A stretch of 64,000 nucleotides of DNA from Roseococcus pinisoli (GCF_018413645.1 NZ_JAHCDA010000006.1:1-64000); one strand, 5' to 3'. Positions 25,716-34,982 are shown, counted from the stretch's first letter. The notes: generated from the letters alone by a model not told the origin. Translations and numbers: made by a program.

Positions 25716-27379
25716 GCCGCGCTCTCCGCCAGGGCCTTGGCGCGCTCGCGCTCCTGCAGCTCGCGCCAGAGGATCTTGCCGACGGCGGATTTCGGCAGTG
25801 CTGGCACGATCTCCACCTCGCGGGGAATCTTGTAGGCGGCCATGCGCGGCCGGGCCCATTCGATGAGCTGCGCCGCGTCGAGCTGCCCCGTGCTGCCGGG
25901 GCGCAGCGTGACGACGGCCTTCACCGTCTCGCCGCGCCGCGCGTCGGGCACGCCGATCACGCAGGCTTCGAGGATATGGGGATGCTCGTAGAGGCGGGTC
26001 TCCACCTCCGCCGGCCAGACCTTGAAGCCGGCGGCGTTGATCATCCGCTTCAGCCGGTCGGTCATGAAGAAGTACCCTTCTTCGTCGACATGGCCGATAT
26101 CGCCGCTGCGGTACCAGCGGCGGCCGTCGATCTCGACGATCGCCTCGGCCGTCGCTTCCGGCCGGCCCCAGTAGCGGCGCAGCAGCTGCGGGCCACTGAT
26201 CAGAATCTCCCCCGCCTCGCCCTGGCGCTGGGGCTCCAGCGTCTCGGGATCGACCACGAGCACCTCGGTCTCGAAGAAGGGAATGCCGAGGCATTGCGCC
26301 TTGGGCCGCTCGATCGGGTTGAGGTGCGTCGTCGCGGCCGCTTCCGTCATGCCATAGGCCTCGATGAAGGGCAGGCCGGTCGCCTCGCGCAGCCGGCGCC
26401 AGACCTCCTGCGGCATGGCCGCGCCGCCGGCGGTCACGCGGCGCAGCGTGCCCAGGTCGCGCTCCGCGAGGTCGGGCTGCGTGAGCAGGTCGATGCAGGC
26501 GGTGGGCGCGATGGGCAGGTGCGTGACGCCGTAGCGCTCGATGAGCTGCAGCGCGAGGCGTGGATCCCAGCGCGGCATGGGCAGGATTGTGCCGCCCGTC
26601 AGCACCGGCAGGTGCAGGCACTGGTTCAGGCCTGCCACCTGGTACATGGGTGGCAGACCGAGCGTGACCGTGGCCGCGCTCTGCCCGTGCCAGAGCGCGC
26701 AGCCCGCCGCCGTGTGCTGGAAGGTGCGATGCGGATGCTCGCATCCTTTGGGCAGGCCCGTGGAGCCGGAGGTATAGGGCAGCAGCGCGAGGTCGTCCGG
26801 CGTCGCCTCGGGCGGCGGGGCGCGGTGGCCGGCGGCGAGGGCGTCACGCCAGGGCGTGGCGTCCTCGATGGCGCGGGCGGGCTCGCGCAGCCAGTCGGGC
26901 AGGTCGTAGTCGGGCGCGGCGGGCAGGTAGTCCGAATAGGCGACGACCGCCACGCGCAGGGCGCCTTGGGCCGCCTCCCGCAGCACGGGCGCGAGGTCCT
27001 GCGCCACCACCGCGGCCGCCGCGCCGCTGTCCGACAGCAGGTGACGGAGCTCGCTGGCGCGTGTCATCGGATTGACCGGGACCACTACGCAATCCGCCCG
27101 CAGCGCGGCGTAATAGGCGATCACGTATTGCGGGCAGTTCTGCAGGAAAAGCAGGACGCGATCGCCGCGGCGCAGCCCCGCCTGATGACGGAGCCAGCCG
27201 GCGAAGGCCTCCACCTCCTCCTCCACCGTCCGCCAGTCCAGGTCGTGGCCGTAGAAGCCGATGGCGCGGTGGCTCGGATGGCGGGCGGCGGAGACGCGCA
27301 GGTTGAAGGCCAGCGTGGTCTCCAGGCGCGGCAGGCGGCGCGGCAGGTGTGCCGGCCAATAGGCGTTCGGTGACGACAT
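25712..27379 (-). CDS. AMP-dependent acyl-CoA synthetase/ligase
   Basis: A 555-residue ANL-superfamily ligase. The ATP loop is LPYTSGSTGLPKGCEHPH, the AMP-binding core includes EAYGMTEAAATTH, the hinge region is TDRLKRMINAAGFKVWPAEVE (cited as DRLKRMINAAGFKVWP) and the catalytic lysine lies in KSAVGKILWREL near the C terminus. Start ATG 27379 is preceded by GGAG; an upstream ATG at 27430 lacks support. It is the first gene of a two-gene operon whose promoter region holds a 17-bp palindrome shared with a divergent Bug gene, suggesting common control of uptake and activation. Confidence 0.92.
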
Positions 27380-27451
27380 GACGCTCCGTTCTCGATGCGG
27401 GGGGCAAATGCCGGCCCATTCAACGAACATAAGGGGCTAAATTTGATATCA

Positions 27452-27468
27452 CACGTCAATTTGACGTG
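27452..27468. promoter_or_regulatory. Perfect palindrome CACGTCAA-T-TTGACGTG (putative operator)
   Basis: Two 8-bp arms around one base, centred in the 148-bp divergent gap between the acyl-CoA ligase operon and a Bug gene. The half-site ACGTCAAT also occurs singly at about 23980-23987, upstream of the alpha/beta hydrolase gene. Position midway between the two starts suits a regulator of both units. Confidence 0.6.
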
Positions 27469-27527
27469 CAATGAATGTGAGTTGGTTATAAATATCGATT
27501 CTACATCGTTGATTTGTGAGATCGTGC

Positions 27528-28532
27528 ATGTCCTTCCCCCCTCCGTCCTCCGCCGCCTGGGGGCGCCGAGCGCTGCTGGGCGCGGCCTCCGCCCTCGCCA
27601 TGCCGGCGCTCGCCCGGGCCGACGCGCCTTCCTCCTCCGCCTGGCCCAACCGCTCCATCCGGCTCGTCAGCGGCTTTCCGGCCGGCGGCGGCATCGACGT
27701 GCTGGCGCGCACGCTGGGCCGCCTCCTGCAGGGGCCGCTGGGCCAGCCGGTGGTGGTCGAGAACATCACCGGCGTCGGCGGCTCGCTGGGGGCGCAGGCG
27801 GTCCGGCGCTCGGCGCCCGACGGCTACAACCTCTTCCTCGCCACCACGGCCACGCATGCCATCGGCCCGGTGCTGAACCCCGCGATCGGCTATGATCCGG
27901 TGAAGGATTTCGACCTCGTCGCGACCCTCTGCACCTTCGGCTTCGTCCTGATGACGCCGCCCACGGGTGCGACGACGCTCGCCGGCCTGGTCGAGCAGGC
28001 GAAGGGCGACCCTGCCAGCGTTACCTACGGCACCAGCGGTATCGGCACGCCCCACCAGATCGCCTTCGAGCTGCTGCGCCAGCAGGGCGGCTTCGAGGCG
28101 ACGCATGTGCCCTATCGCGGCATGTCGCATGCCATCCTGGACCTCACGGCCGGGCGCCTGGGCGCGATGTTCTGCGACATCCCGAGCGCCGTCGCCCTCT
28201 CGCGCGGCTCGCCGGTCAACTTCCTCGCCGTCACGACGAAGGAGCGCCATCCGGCCCTGCGTGATACCCCCACCCTCGCGGAGCTCGGCTATTCCTGCTT
28301 CGACGTGACCTGGCAGGCGCTGGTGGCGCCCGCCGGCACGCCGGCTCCGATCCTGCGGCGGCTGGGCGAGGAGGTGGTCGCGGCGATCGGCACGCCGGAG
28401 GGCCGCCGCCGGATCGAGGAGCTCGGCCTCTCGGCCTCGCCGCGCGTCGCGACGGAGAATGACACCTTCCTGGCCGATCTCTATGCCGAATGGACGCAAT
28501 GGGTCCGGCAGTCGCGCATCGCCGCCGCGTGA
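27528..28532 (+). CDS. Bug/TctC-family periplasmic solute-binding protein
   Basis: A 334-residue Bug protein. ATG 27528 (MSFPPPSSAAWGRRALLGAAS) is chosen over GTG 27516; the twin-arginine is followed by ALLGAASALAMPALARA. Motifs are SGFPAGGGIDVLAR, VVVENITGVGGSLG and PDGYNLFLA. A shared motif ATCGTTGAT sits only 15-23 bases before the start, where a bound protein would block initiation of transcription or mark the promoter. Divergent from the acyl-CoA ligase operon. Confidence 0.9.
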   Translation: MSFPPPSSAAWGRRALLGAASALAMPALARADAPSSSAWPNRSIRLVSGFPAGGGIDVLARTLGRLLQGPLGQPVVVENITGVGGSLGAQAVRRSAPDGYNLFLATTATHAIGPVLNPAIGYDPVKDFDLVATLCTFGFVLMTPPTGATTLAGLVEQAKGDPASVTYGTSGIGTPHQIAFELLRQQGGFEATHVPYRGMSHAILDLTAGRLGAMFCDIPSAVALSRGSPVNFLAVTTKERHPALRDTPTLAELGYSCFDVTWQALVAPAGTPAPILRRLGEEVVAAIGTPEGRRRIEELGLSASPRVATENDTFLADLYAEWTQWVRQSRIAAA

Positions 28533-28544
28533 TGACGACCTGAG

Positions 28545-28573
28545 CGGATGGGGCGCGCGTTTCGCCCCATCCG
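28545..28573 (+). terminator. Strong hairpin terminator after Bug gene
   Basis: Perfect 11-bp stem (CGGATGGGGCG / CGCCCCATCCG) with loop CGCGTTT, twelve bases past the stop codon at 28532. It lacks a long T-run. Confidence 0.7.
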
Positions 28574-28577
28574 TGCC

Positions 28578-28600
28578 ATTGCGCGATATTTTCGCGCAAT
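28578..28600. promoter_or_regulatory. Inverted repeat ATTGCGCGA-N5-TCGCGCAAT
   Basis: Perfect 9-bp arms around TATTT, four bases after the preceding terminator and about 170 bp upstream of the Ugp-like operon. It could be a second terminator hairpin or an operator for the downstream sugar-type transporter; symmetry alone cannot decide. Confidence 0.45.
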
Positions 28601-28772
28601 CGAAGAATCACTCTTGATTGAGTTTAATTAGAATTCAACAATCGTGATCGATGAGACCTTCAAGCCGCATTGATGGCCGACCCGGAGTATCGCCGCGCGA
28701 CGCGGCCCGATGTCGCCGTGCCTCTTCCGCACGTCCCGAGTCATCGACCGAAGCCTGAAGGAATTCTCCCAC

Positions 28773-30107
28773 ATGAACAGCACCCGTCGCGGCCTGTCGG
28801 CGCTTGCCGGCGGCATCGCCCTGCCATCGCTTGCCCGCGCGCAGGCTCAGCCCATCGAAATCTCGCTCTGGTTCAGCCTGACCCGCCCGCTCTCCGACAT
28901 CGTCGAGGGCTTCGCGCGTGACTTCAACGCGAGCCAGACGCGCTTCCGCGTCGTGCCGACCTTCAAGGGCGTCTATCCCGAAAGCCTGGCCGCGGCGATC
29001 GCCGCCGTGCGGGCCGGCAACCCGCCGCATATCCTGCATGCCGCCGAGATCGCCACGGCCACGCTTTCCAGCGCGCCGGGCGTCGCCAAGCCGGTGCAGG
29101 ACCTTTTCCAGGAGGCCGGCATCGCCTTCGATGCGGACGACTACCTGCCCGCCATCCGCCAGTACTACAGCACGCCGCAGGGCAAGCTGCTCGCCATCCC
29201 CTTCTTCGTGCCGACGGGCGTGGTCTTCTACAACAAGGACGCCTTCCGCCGCGCTGGCCTCGACCCCGACCGGCCGCCGACGACCTGGAGCGGCGTGAAG
29301 GAGGCGGCCGAGCGCATCGTGGCCGCGCGCGCCGCCGCCACGGGAATCTCCACCGCCTGGCCCGGCATGCTGCAGCTCGAGCACCTGCTCGCCTTCCACA
29401 ACCAGCCCTATGCGACGCGCGGCAATGGCTTCCAGGGCCTGGATGCGGAGCTGGTGTTCAACAACCCGACGGCGGCGCGGCACTTCCAGAACCTGGCCGA
29501 CTGGCAGCGCGCCGGCCTCTTCAAGTATGGCGGCCGCGACTTCAACGGCGACAGCGTCTTCGTCTCGGGCGAGAGCGCGATCCACATCGCCGCCTCCTCG
29601 GTGCAGCTGCGGATCCAGCGCGAGGCGAACTTCGCCTCGGGCATCAGCACGCTGCCCTATTACGACGACGTGCCGGGCGCGCCGGTGAACTCCATCATCT
29701 CGGGCTCCAACTTCTGGTCGCTCGCGCATCCGCGCCGCACCGCCGACGAGTATCGCGGCGTGGCGGAGTTCCTGCGCTTCATCACGCAGCCGCAGCGCGT
29801 CTTCGCCTATACCTCCGAGAGCTGGGTGCTGCCGAACACGCGCAGCGCCTTCGAATACGGCCGCGCGCAGGGCTTCTACGACCGCACGCCCGATGCGCTG
29901 GTGGCCTATCGCCAGGTGACGAAGCAGGAGCCGACCGGGAATTCGCGCGGCATCCGCCTCGGCGGCCTGACGGAGATTCGCAGCATCGTGGAGGAAGAGC
30001 TGGAGCGGACGCTGCAGGGCGGCCAGACCGGGCAGCAGGCGCTGGATCGCGCTCGTACGCGCGGCAACCAGGTGCTGCGGAACTTCGAACGAACGGCGCG
30101 GCGTTGA
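28773..30107 (+). CDS. Ugp-type (family 1) ABC transporter substrate-binding protein
   Basis: A 444-residue receptor of the glycerol-3-phosphate/sugar class (UgpB-like). ATG 28773 has a GAAGGA RBS; MNSTRRGLSALAGGIALPS is a short export signal ending near LARAQ. Landmarks are ISLWFSLTRPLSDIVEGFARDFN (cited as LWFSLTRPLSDIVEGFA), the GVVFYNKDAFRRAGLDP strand-turn and SGSNFWSLAHP. These match UgpB-like proteins that bind glycerol phosphates or their diesters, though sugar ligands are possible. Followed by two permease genes with 4-nt overlaps; no ATPase gene accompanies them. Confidence 0.9.
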   Translation: MNSTRRGLSALAGGIALPSLARAQAQPIEISLWFSLTRPLSDIVEGFARDFNASQTRFRVVPTFKGVYPESLAAAIAAVRAGNPPHILHAAEIATATLSSAPGVAKPVQDLFQEAGIAFDADDYLPAIRQYYSTPQGKLLAIPFFVPTGVVFYNKDAFRRAGLDPDRPPTTWSGVKEAAERIVAARAAATGISTAWPGMLQLEHLLAFHNQPYATRGNGFQGLDAELVFNNPTAARHFQNLADWQRAGLFKYGGRDFNGDSVFVSGESAIHIAASSVQLRIQREANFASGISTLPYYDDVPGAPVNSIISGSNFWSLAHPRRTADEYRGVAEFLRFITQPQRVFAYTSESWVLPNTRSAFEYGRAQGFYDRTPDALVAYRQVTKQEPTGNSRGIRLGGLTEIRSIVEEELERTLQGGQTGQQALDRARTRGNQVLRNFERTARR

Positions 30108-30991
30108 GCCGCGAGGCCGCGGCACGGGAGCCCTTCGGGGAGGCCGTGCTGCCCTGGCTGTTGCTGGCGCCGCAGCTCGCGGTCACGGGGATCTTCTTCC
30201 TGTGGCCGGCGGCCTGGGCCTTCTGGCAGTCCTTCCACATCAGCGATGCCTTCGGCACCAGCCTGATCTTCGTGGGCCTGGAGAACTATGTTCTGCTGGC
30301 CGAGGACCCGCTCTACCGCGATGCGGTGGTGCGCAGCTTCGTCTTCGCCAGCCTCGTCGCGGGCTTCGCCCTGGGGGTTGGCGTCGGCCTGGCGCTGCTG
30401 GTGGAGAATGGGGCGCGTCGCAAGCGCGTCTGGCAGGCGCTGCTGACCTGGCCCTATGCCCTGGCGCCGGCGACGGCAGGCGTGCTGTGGCTCTTCCTGC
30501 TGCACCCCTCGGTCGGGCTCATCGGGACTGCGCTGGTGCGCGCGGACACGGGCTGGGATTGGCGCATCAACGGAACGCAGGCCTTCCTGCTGGTCGTCGG
30601 CATCGCGGCGTGGAAGCAGGTCGCCTACAACTTCATCTTCGCCTTCGCGGCGCTGCTCGCTTTGCCGCGCAGCCTGATCGAGGCGGCGGAGATGGACGGG
30701 GCCGGCAAGGCGCGCATCGCCTGGTCGATCCAGCTTCCCCTCATCGCGCCGACGCTGTTCTTCCTGATCGTCGTCAATTTGGTCTACGCCTTCTTCGACA
30801 GCTTCGGATTGATCCACGCGCTCACCCGCGGCGGGCCGGCGAATGCGACGGAGACGCTGGTCTATCGCGCCTTCGTCGATGGCCATGTGAACCACGATCT
30901 CGGCCGCTCCGCCGCGCAGTCGGTGGTGCTGCTGGTCGTGGTCGCGGCGCTGACGCTGTTGCAGTTCCGTGCGATGGGACGACGCCCATGA
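30104..30991 (+). CDS. Ugp-type ABC transporter permease (UgpA-like)
   Basis: A 295-residue permease with about six membrane spans. The EAA loop reads IEAAEMDGAGKARIAWSIQLP. The start is TTG, overlapping the receptor stop in TTGA; no better start exists nearby. The first span (LPWLLLAPQLAVTGIFFLWP region, residues 16-35) and the periplasmic ENYVLLAEDPLYRDAV segment are typical of MalF/UgpA proteins. Confidence 0.9.
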   Translation: MSREAAAREPFGEAVLPWLLLAPQLAVTGIFFLWPAAWAFWQSFHISDAFGTSLIFVGLENYVLLAEDPLYRDAVVRSFVFASLVAGFALGVGVGLALLVENGARRKRVWQALLTWPYALAPATAGVLWLFLLHPSVGLIGTALVRADTGWDWRINGTQAFLLVVGIAAWKQVAYNFIFAFAALLALPRSLIEAAEMDGAGKARIAWSIQLPLIAPTLFFLIVVNLVYAFFDSFGLIHALTRGGPANATETLVYRAFVDGHVNHDLGRSAAQSVVLLVVVAALTLLQFRAMGRRP

Positions 30992-31809
30992 AACGGAGCC
31001 TGGCTTTCCTGACGCTCTCGGTCGCAGCCTTCCTGCTTCTGGCGCCGGTCCTGGTGGCGCTCCTGGGCGCGACCCAGCCTTCGGAGGTGATCGCGCGCGG
31101 CAGCATGGCCTGGCTGCCCGGCGGCGAGACGGCCCGCAATCTAGGCGAGGCGCTGACCCAGGGGGCCGGCACGGCCCCGGTCTGGCGGCTGCTGCTCAAC
31201 AGCGCGGTGATGGCGGCCGGCATCGCGGCGGGGAAGATCGTGCTGTCGCTGCTCTCGGCCTTCGCCCTCGTCTATTTTCGCGTGCGGGGACGCGGCATCG
31301 CCTTCGCGCTGATCTTCCTCACGCTTCTGCTGCCGGTCGAGGTGCGCATCGTCCCGACCTATGACGTGGTGGTGAAGATGGGCCTCTCGGACAGCATGGG
31401 CGGCCTGATCCTGCCCTTGCTCGCCTCGGCGACCGGCACGCTGCTGCTGCGCCAGTTCATGCGCGACCTGCCGCGCGAGCTGGTCGACGCCGCCCGCATC
31501 GACGGCGCCGGTCCGCTCGCCTTCTTCTGGCATATCTTACTGCCGCTCTCGCGCACCAGCGTGGCGGCCCTTGGCGTCGTGCTTTTCGTCTATGGGTGGA
31601 ACCAGTATCTCTGGCCCCTGCTGATCGTGACGCGCGCGGAGCTCGATACGGTCATCGTCGCCGTCGTGAAGATGATCGGCACGGGGGAGGCCATGAGCGA
31701 TTGGGGTGCCATCATGGCCGCCGCGATCCTGGCGCTGCTGCCGCCGGTCATCGTCGTGCTCGCGCTGCAGCGCCTGTTCGTGCGGGGGCTGATCAGCGCG
31801 GAGAAGTGA
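30988..31809 (+). CDS. Ugp-type ABC transporter permease (UgpE-like)
   Basis: A 273-residue permease with six predicted spans. EAA loop: LVDAARIDGAGPLAFFWHILLP. The ATG overlaps the stop of the UgpA-like gene (ATGA). The P-E-V-R-I-V-P-T segment in LPVEVRIVPTYDVV is conserved in UgpE/MalG-type proteins. No UgpC-like ATPase follows, so energy must come from a shared ATPase encoded elsewhere. Confidence 0.9.
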   Translation: MKRSLAFLTLSVAAFLLLAPVLVALLGATQPSEVIARGSMAWLPGGETARNLGEALTQGAGTAPVWRLLLNSAVMAAGIAAGKIVLSLLSAFALVYFRVRGRGIAFALIFLTLLLPVEVRIVPTYDVVVKMGLSDSMGGLILPLLASATGTLLLRQFMRDLPRELVDAARIDGAGPLAFFWHILLPLSRTSVAALGVVLFVYGWNQYLWPLLIVTRAELDTVIVAVVKMIGTGEAMSDWGAIMAAAILALLPPVIVVLALQRLFVRGLISAEK

Positions 31810-31883
31810 GGTCCGGCGTCCACGGGGCGTCGACGGCTTTTCCGCTATCGGCGGGCCAACAAGCAGATCGCCGCCCTGGCTTT

Positions 31884-31907
31884 ATGTCGCTCAACGATAG
31901 GCGACAT
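31884..31907. promoter_or_regulatory. Inverted repeat ATGTCGC-N10-GCGACAT
   Basis: Perfect 7-bp arms spaced by 10 bases (TCAACGATAG), about 190 bp upstream of the M14-like gene in a 287-bp gap. The spacer contains CAACGAT, the reverse complement of the ATCGTTG seen in other islands. The layout of two arms one helical turn apart suits a dimeric regulator. Confidence 0.5.
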
Positions 31908-32096
31908 TTGAACATTCGATTTGGCCGAGGGCGTTTCCACCATTAAATCCGGGGCGTGACTTTGCTTTCGCGGCCAGGCGAATGAAGGCATCGGTTCTCG
32001 CCGACGCGAATCTGGGACCACGGGGTTAGTTCTGGTTGCGAAGGGCGATGAGTGGCCCGATCGAGGCGGTGGGTCCGTTCCGGAGATGATATCGCG

Positions 32097-33947
32097 ATGA
32101 CCGTTTCTGACGTCGATCCTGCTCAGGCAGCACAAAGCGCGCCCGATTTCTCCCTGGACCTCCGCGCCGGTTATCGCGAGGTGATTTTCCCGCATCAGGT
32201 CTTCCCGGATGTGCTCGATGATTTTGTCGAGCGCCTCGGCGCAGGCATTCCGAACACCGGACCGATCGAATTCTGGTGCTTCTCCGACGTCGAACGTCGC
32301 CGGAAGGCCGAGCGGACCCTCCGGGCGGCGGGCTTCAGCGTTCGAGTTAGATCCGCCTACAAGCCTCTCGTGCATTTCATGCTCGAGGAGATCCCGCTTG
32401 CCGAGGTCACCCGCGCGGTCGTCCATTATCCCGTCGATGCGCGCGCCGCCTCCTCGAACCGCTTTCTCTCTGAAGCCTATCCGCTCGCGGCGATACTGGC
32501 GTCCAAGATCGATTTCGTGCCGAGGGTCGCTTCGGACCTCACCTACCATGTCGAGTTCGATTTCGCGGATGGCCGCAGGGAGCAGCATGCGGTTTTCGCT
32601 CCCAACCGCGTGCAGGTCGATGCCTTCGGCGAGAAGGTCTTCATCCCCTGCGGCTGGCATCGGGTGGCCGGAACCTTGCCCTCGATCGATGCCCCGGTCC
32701 GCACGGAATACGAGCTCCTGTTCGAAGCGGCGATGGACGGCCTTCGCTGCCATTCGTGGAGCGGGCCTTTGCCCTTCTTCGAACGAATGGAAATCCGGAC
32801 CGAGATCGCGGGCTTCGAAACCCATGTGAAGGAAGCGCCCGGGCAGATCAGCACTTTCGATGCCCTTCACGAGGATCTCTACTTTTCCGCCCAGGAATTC
32901 TTCATCCAGCTTTGCGGCCGCAAGACCGGCGACCGCACCGTCCGATCCGGACAGATCGTGCCCCTGGTCCGGCCGCGAAGCAGCGGGGCTTCACTGACGA
33001 TCGAAGCCGTTCCCTATCCCGTGCCGGCCGCCCTGGAGGTTCCGGCAAGCATCGACCTCGAACGGGCCCAGGTGCCCATCGATGCCTCCCAGCTGGCCGA
33101 GGAGCTGAAGAAGGTTCCGGGCGCCGTGGTCGAAGGTCGCTCGGTGCAGGGAAGGCCGGTCGTCGGGATACATCGCGAGACGTCGGCCTCTGGAATTCTC
33201 GTCACGGGCGGCCAGCATGCCAATGAGCCGACGGGCATCGTCGGCGCGATCCGCGCAGCGAGGAGGCTCGCGCTGCTGCCCGACGCCCATTTCGGTCTGG
33301 TCGCGCTCGAGAATCCGGATGGCTATGCACTCCGCGAGGAACTCGCGCAGCTCTTTCCGCATCACCTCCTCCATGCCGCCCGATACACGGCGCTCGGCGA
33401 CGACATCCCCTCGCGCCAGGCCGAGCCGCTTTTCGAGAAGGCCGTGCGGCTCGACATGGCGCGCCGGACGAAGGCCGTCATCCACTGCACCCTGCATGGC
33501 TATCCGGCCCATGAATGGACGCGCCCGTCGGCCGGGTATGTGACGAAGGCCATGGAGGAATGGAGCGTCCCGCGCGGCTTTTTTCTCATCCTGCGTCCGA
33601 AGCCCGGCTGGGAGAAATTCGCTCAGGCCTTGGCGGAACACGTGGCCCGCCAGCTCAGCCAGTTGCCTGAGCTGGCGGCGTTCAATGCCCGGAGCCTGGA
33701 CATCTTCCGCACGCATACCGGATTGGCGCCGGAAACTCTCCACGGCATCCCGCTGACCTATATGAGCGGGGAAGGGGGGCTATGCCCGGTGACCGTGACC
33801 ACGGAGTTCCCGGATGAAACGATCCATGGCGCGCCGTTCGAACTGGGCCACACGACGCAGATGCAGGCGGTCCTTTCTGCCTATGAATTCCTCATCTCTC
33901 CGGCCGGGCAGGCATTGATGCCATCGGCAGGCGAACCTCGCGCTTGA
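32097..33947 (+). CDS. Two-domain protein with C-terminal M14-like zinc peptidase/deacylase domain
   Basis: A 616-residue protein. The C-terminal part (about residues 340-600) looks like a peptidase M14-family domain: GGQHANEPTG supplies H374 and E377 (HxxE), CTLHGYPAHEW supplies H467 or H472 as third zinc ligand, and VTTEFPDET offers E570 as the catalytic glutamate. The first ~330 residues form a separate domain I do not recognise, with HYPVDARAASSNRFLSEAYP and FAPNRVQVDAFGE as landmarks. There is no signal peptide, so it should be cytoplasmic. Start ATG 32097 has GGAG upstream. Its last 56 bases overlap the 3' end of the LysR gene on the other strand. Base composition is lower in GC than its flanks. 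Confidence 0.75.
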   Translation: MTVSDVDPAQAAQSAPDFSLDLRAGYREVIFPHQVFPDVLDDFVERLGAGIPNTGPIEFWCFSDVERRRKAERTLRAAGFSVRVRSAYKPLVHFMLEEIPLAEVTRAVVHYPVDARAASSNRFLSEAYPLAAILASKIDFVPRVASDLTYHVEFDFADGRREQHAVFAPNRVQVDAFGEKVFIPCGWHRVAGTLPSIDAPVRTEYELLFEAAMDGLRCHSWSGPLPFFERMEIRTEIAGFETHVKEAPGQISTFDALHEDLYFSAQEFFIQLCGRKTGDRTVRSGQIVPLVRPRSSGASLTIEAVPYPVPAALEVPASIDLERAQVPIDASQLAEELKKVPGAVVEGRSVQGRPVVGIHRETSASGILVTGGQHANEPTGIVGAIRAARRLALLPDAHFGLVALENPDGYALREELAQLFPHHLLHAARYTALGDDIPSRQAEPLFEKAVRLDMARRTKAVIHCTLHGYPAHEWTRPSAGYVTKAMEEWSVPRGFFLILRPKPGWEKFAQALAEHVARQLSQLPELAAFNARSLDIFRTHTGLAPETLHGIPLTYMSGEGGLCPVTVTTEFPDETIHGAPFELGHTTQMQAVLSAYEFLISPAGQALMPSAGEPRA

Positions 33948-34833
33948 TGAAATCGATGAGCCATCGCATGGGCGGCGCGCCGCTGCCCTTGCGCGCATAG
34001 ACGAGGTCGACGCGGAAGGGCTCGGCGTCGAAGGGCACGGCGCGGCAGACGACCCCTGTCGTTTCCGCGAACCGACGCGCGACGCTCTCCGCCATGGTGG
34101 CGATCAGGTCGGTCCCGGCCACGGCGAAGGGGACGGCGACGATATGCGGCAGGCTGACGGCGATGCGCCGTTTCGCCCCATGTTCCGCGAGGACCGCATC
34201 CATGACGCCCGCCCCGCTGCTGCCGTCGGACGAGAACCAGGCATGCGGAAGTCGCAGATAGTCTGCGCGGCTCAGCACGCCGCTTGGGTCTGCGCGTGCG
34301 GCGTCCTGGATGCAGGCAAAGCGCTCCAGGAACAGCGTGTGCCGAAGCGTCAGCGGCGAGTCCGGCAAATGCCCGCCGACAAGGGCGTCGATCTCACCCC
34401 TCTCGACGAGCTTCAGCGTCTCCGCCCGATCCAGCGTGGCTTTGACCAGCAGATCGACGCCGGGGGCCTGCTGCCGAAGCGCCCTGACCAGGGCCGGCAT
34501 CACGACCAGGTTGCCGTAATCCGTGGCAGCGATCGTGAAGCGGTGACGGGCGGTCGCGGGATCGAAGGATTTTCCGCGCTCGAGGGCTTCTCGCAGCTGT
34601 TCCAGCGCGTCGCCGACCGGCCCGGCCAGTGCCAGGGCGCGCTCGGTCGGCTTCATCCCGGTGCCCGTTCGTATGAAGAGCTGGTCCCCCAGCAGCGCCC
34701 GCAGCCGCGTGAGCGCGCTGCTCATGGAGGGCTGCGCGAGCCCGATCCGCTGCCCGGCGCGGGTCACGTTCCGCTCCTGCATCAGCGCATCGAAGGCGAC
34801 GAGGAGATTGAGGTCGAGGGAGGCTAAATTCAT
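33892..34833 (-). CDS. LysR-family transcriptional regulator
   Basis: A 313-residue LysR regulator. The helix-turn-helix spans about residues 5-62 (LNLLVAFDALMQERNVTRAG, then LAQPSMSSALTRLRALLGDQLF, seen as QPSMSSALTRLR). The effector domain follows from about 90. It is divergent from an epoxide-hydrolase-like gene with a perfect 14-bp palindrome 9-22 bases before its own start, suggesting autoregulation and control of that gene. Its 3' end overlaps the convergent M14-like gene. Confidence 0.92.
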   Translation of the reverse strand: MNLASLDLNLLVAFDALMQERNVTRAGQRIGLAQPSMSSALTRLRALLGDQLFIRTGTGMKPTERALALAGPVGDALEQLREALERGKSFDPATARHRFTIAATDYGNLVVMPALVRALRQQAPGVDLLVKATLDRAETLKLVERGEIDALVGGHLPDSPLTLRHTLFLERFACIQDAARADPSGVLSRADYLRLPHAWFSSDGSSGAGVMDAVLAEHGAKRRIAVSLPHIVAVPFAVAGTDLIATMAESVARRFAETTGVVCRAVPFDAEPFRVDLVYARKGSGAPPMRWLIDFIKREVRLPMASMPARPER

Positions 34834-34841
34834 CGGGACAA

Positions 34842-34855
34842 TGCCATGTATGGCA
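34842..34855. promoter_or_regulatory. LysR-type operator candidate TGCCAT-N2-ATGGCA
   Basis: A perfect 6-bp inverted repeat, 14 bp long, in the 149-bp divergent gap between the LysR gene and the hydrolase gene. It fits the T-N11-A spacing of LysR boxes and lies next to the regulator's start codon. Confidence 0.6.
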
Positions 34856-34982
34856 ACAATCGATTTTTTGAATGCAGGGCCACTGTCTATTTTCGCACCG
34901 CGACAGGGACTTTCGGCGAGCGGGCAGAGGGCATCGGTCCGGGGAACCTTGAATCGACCTCATCGCGGGTTGGCGGATCGCT

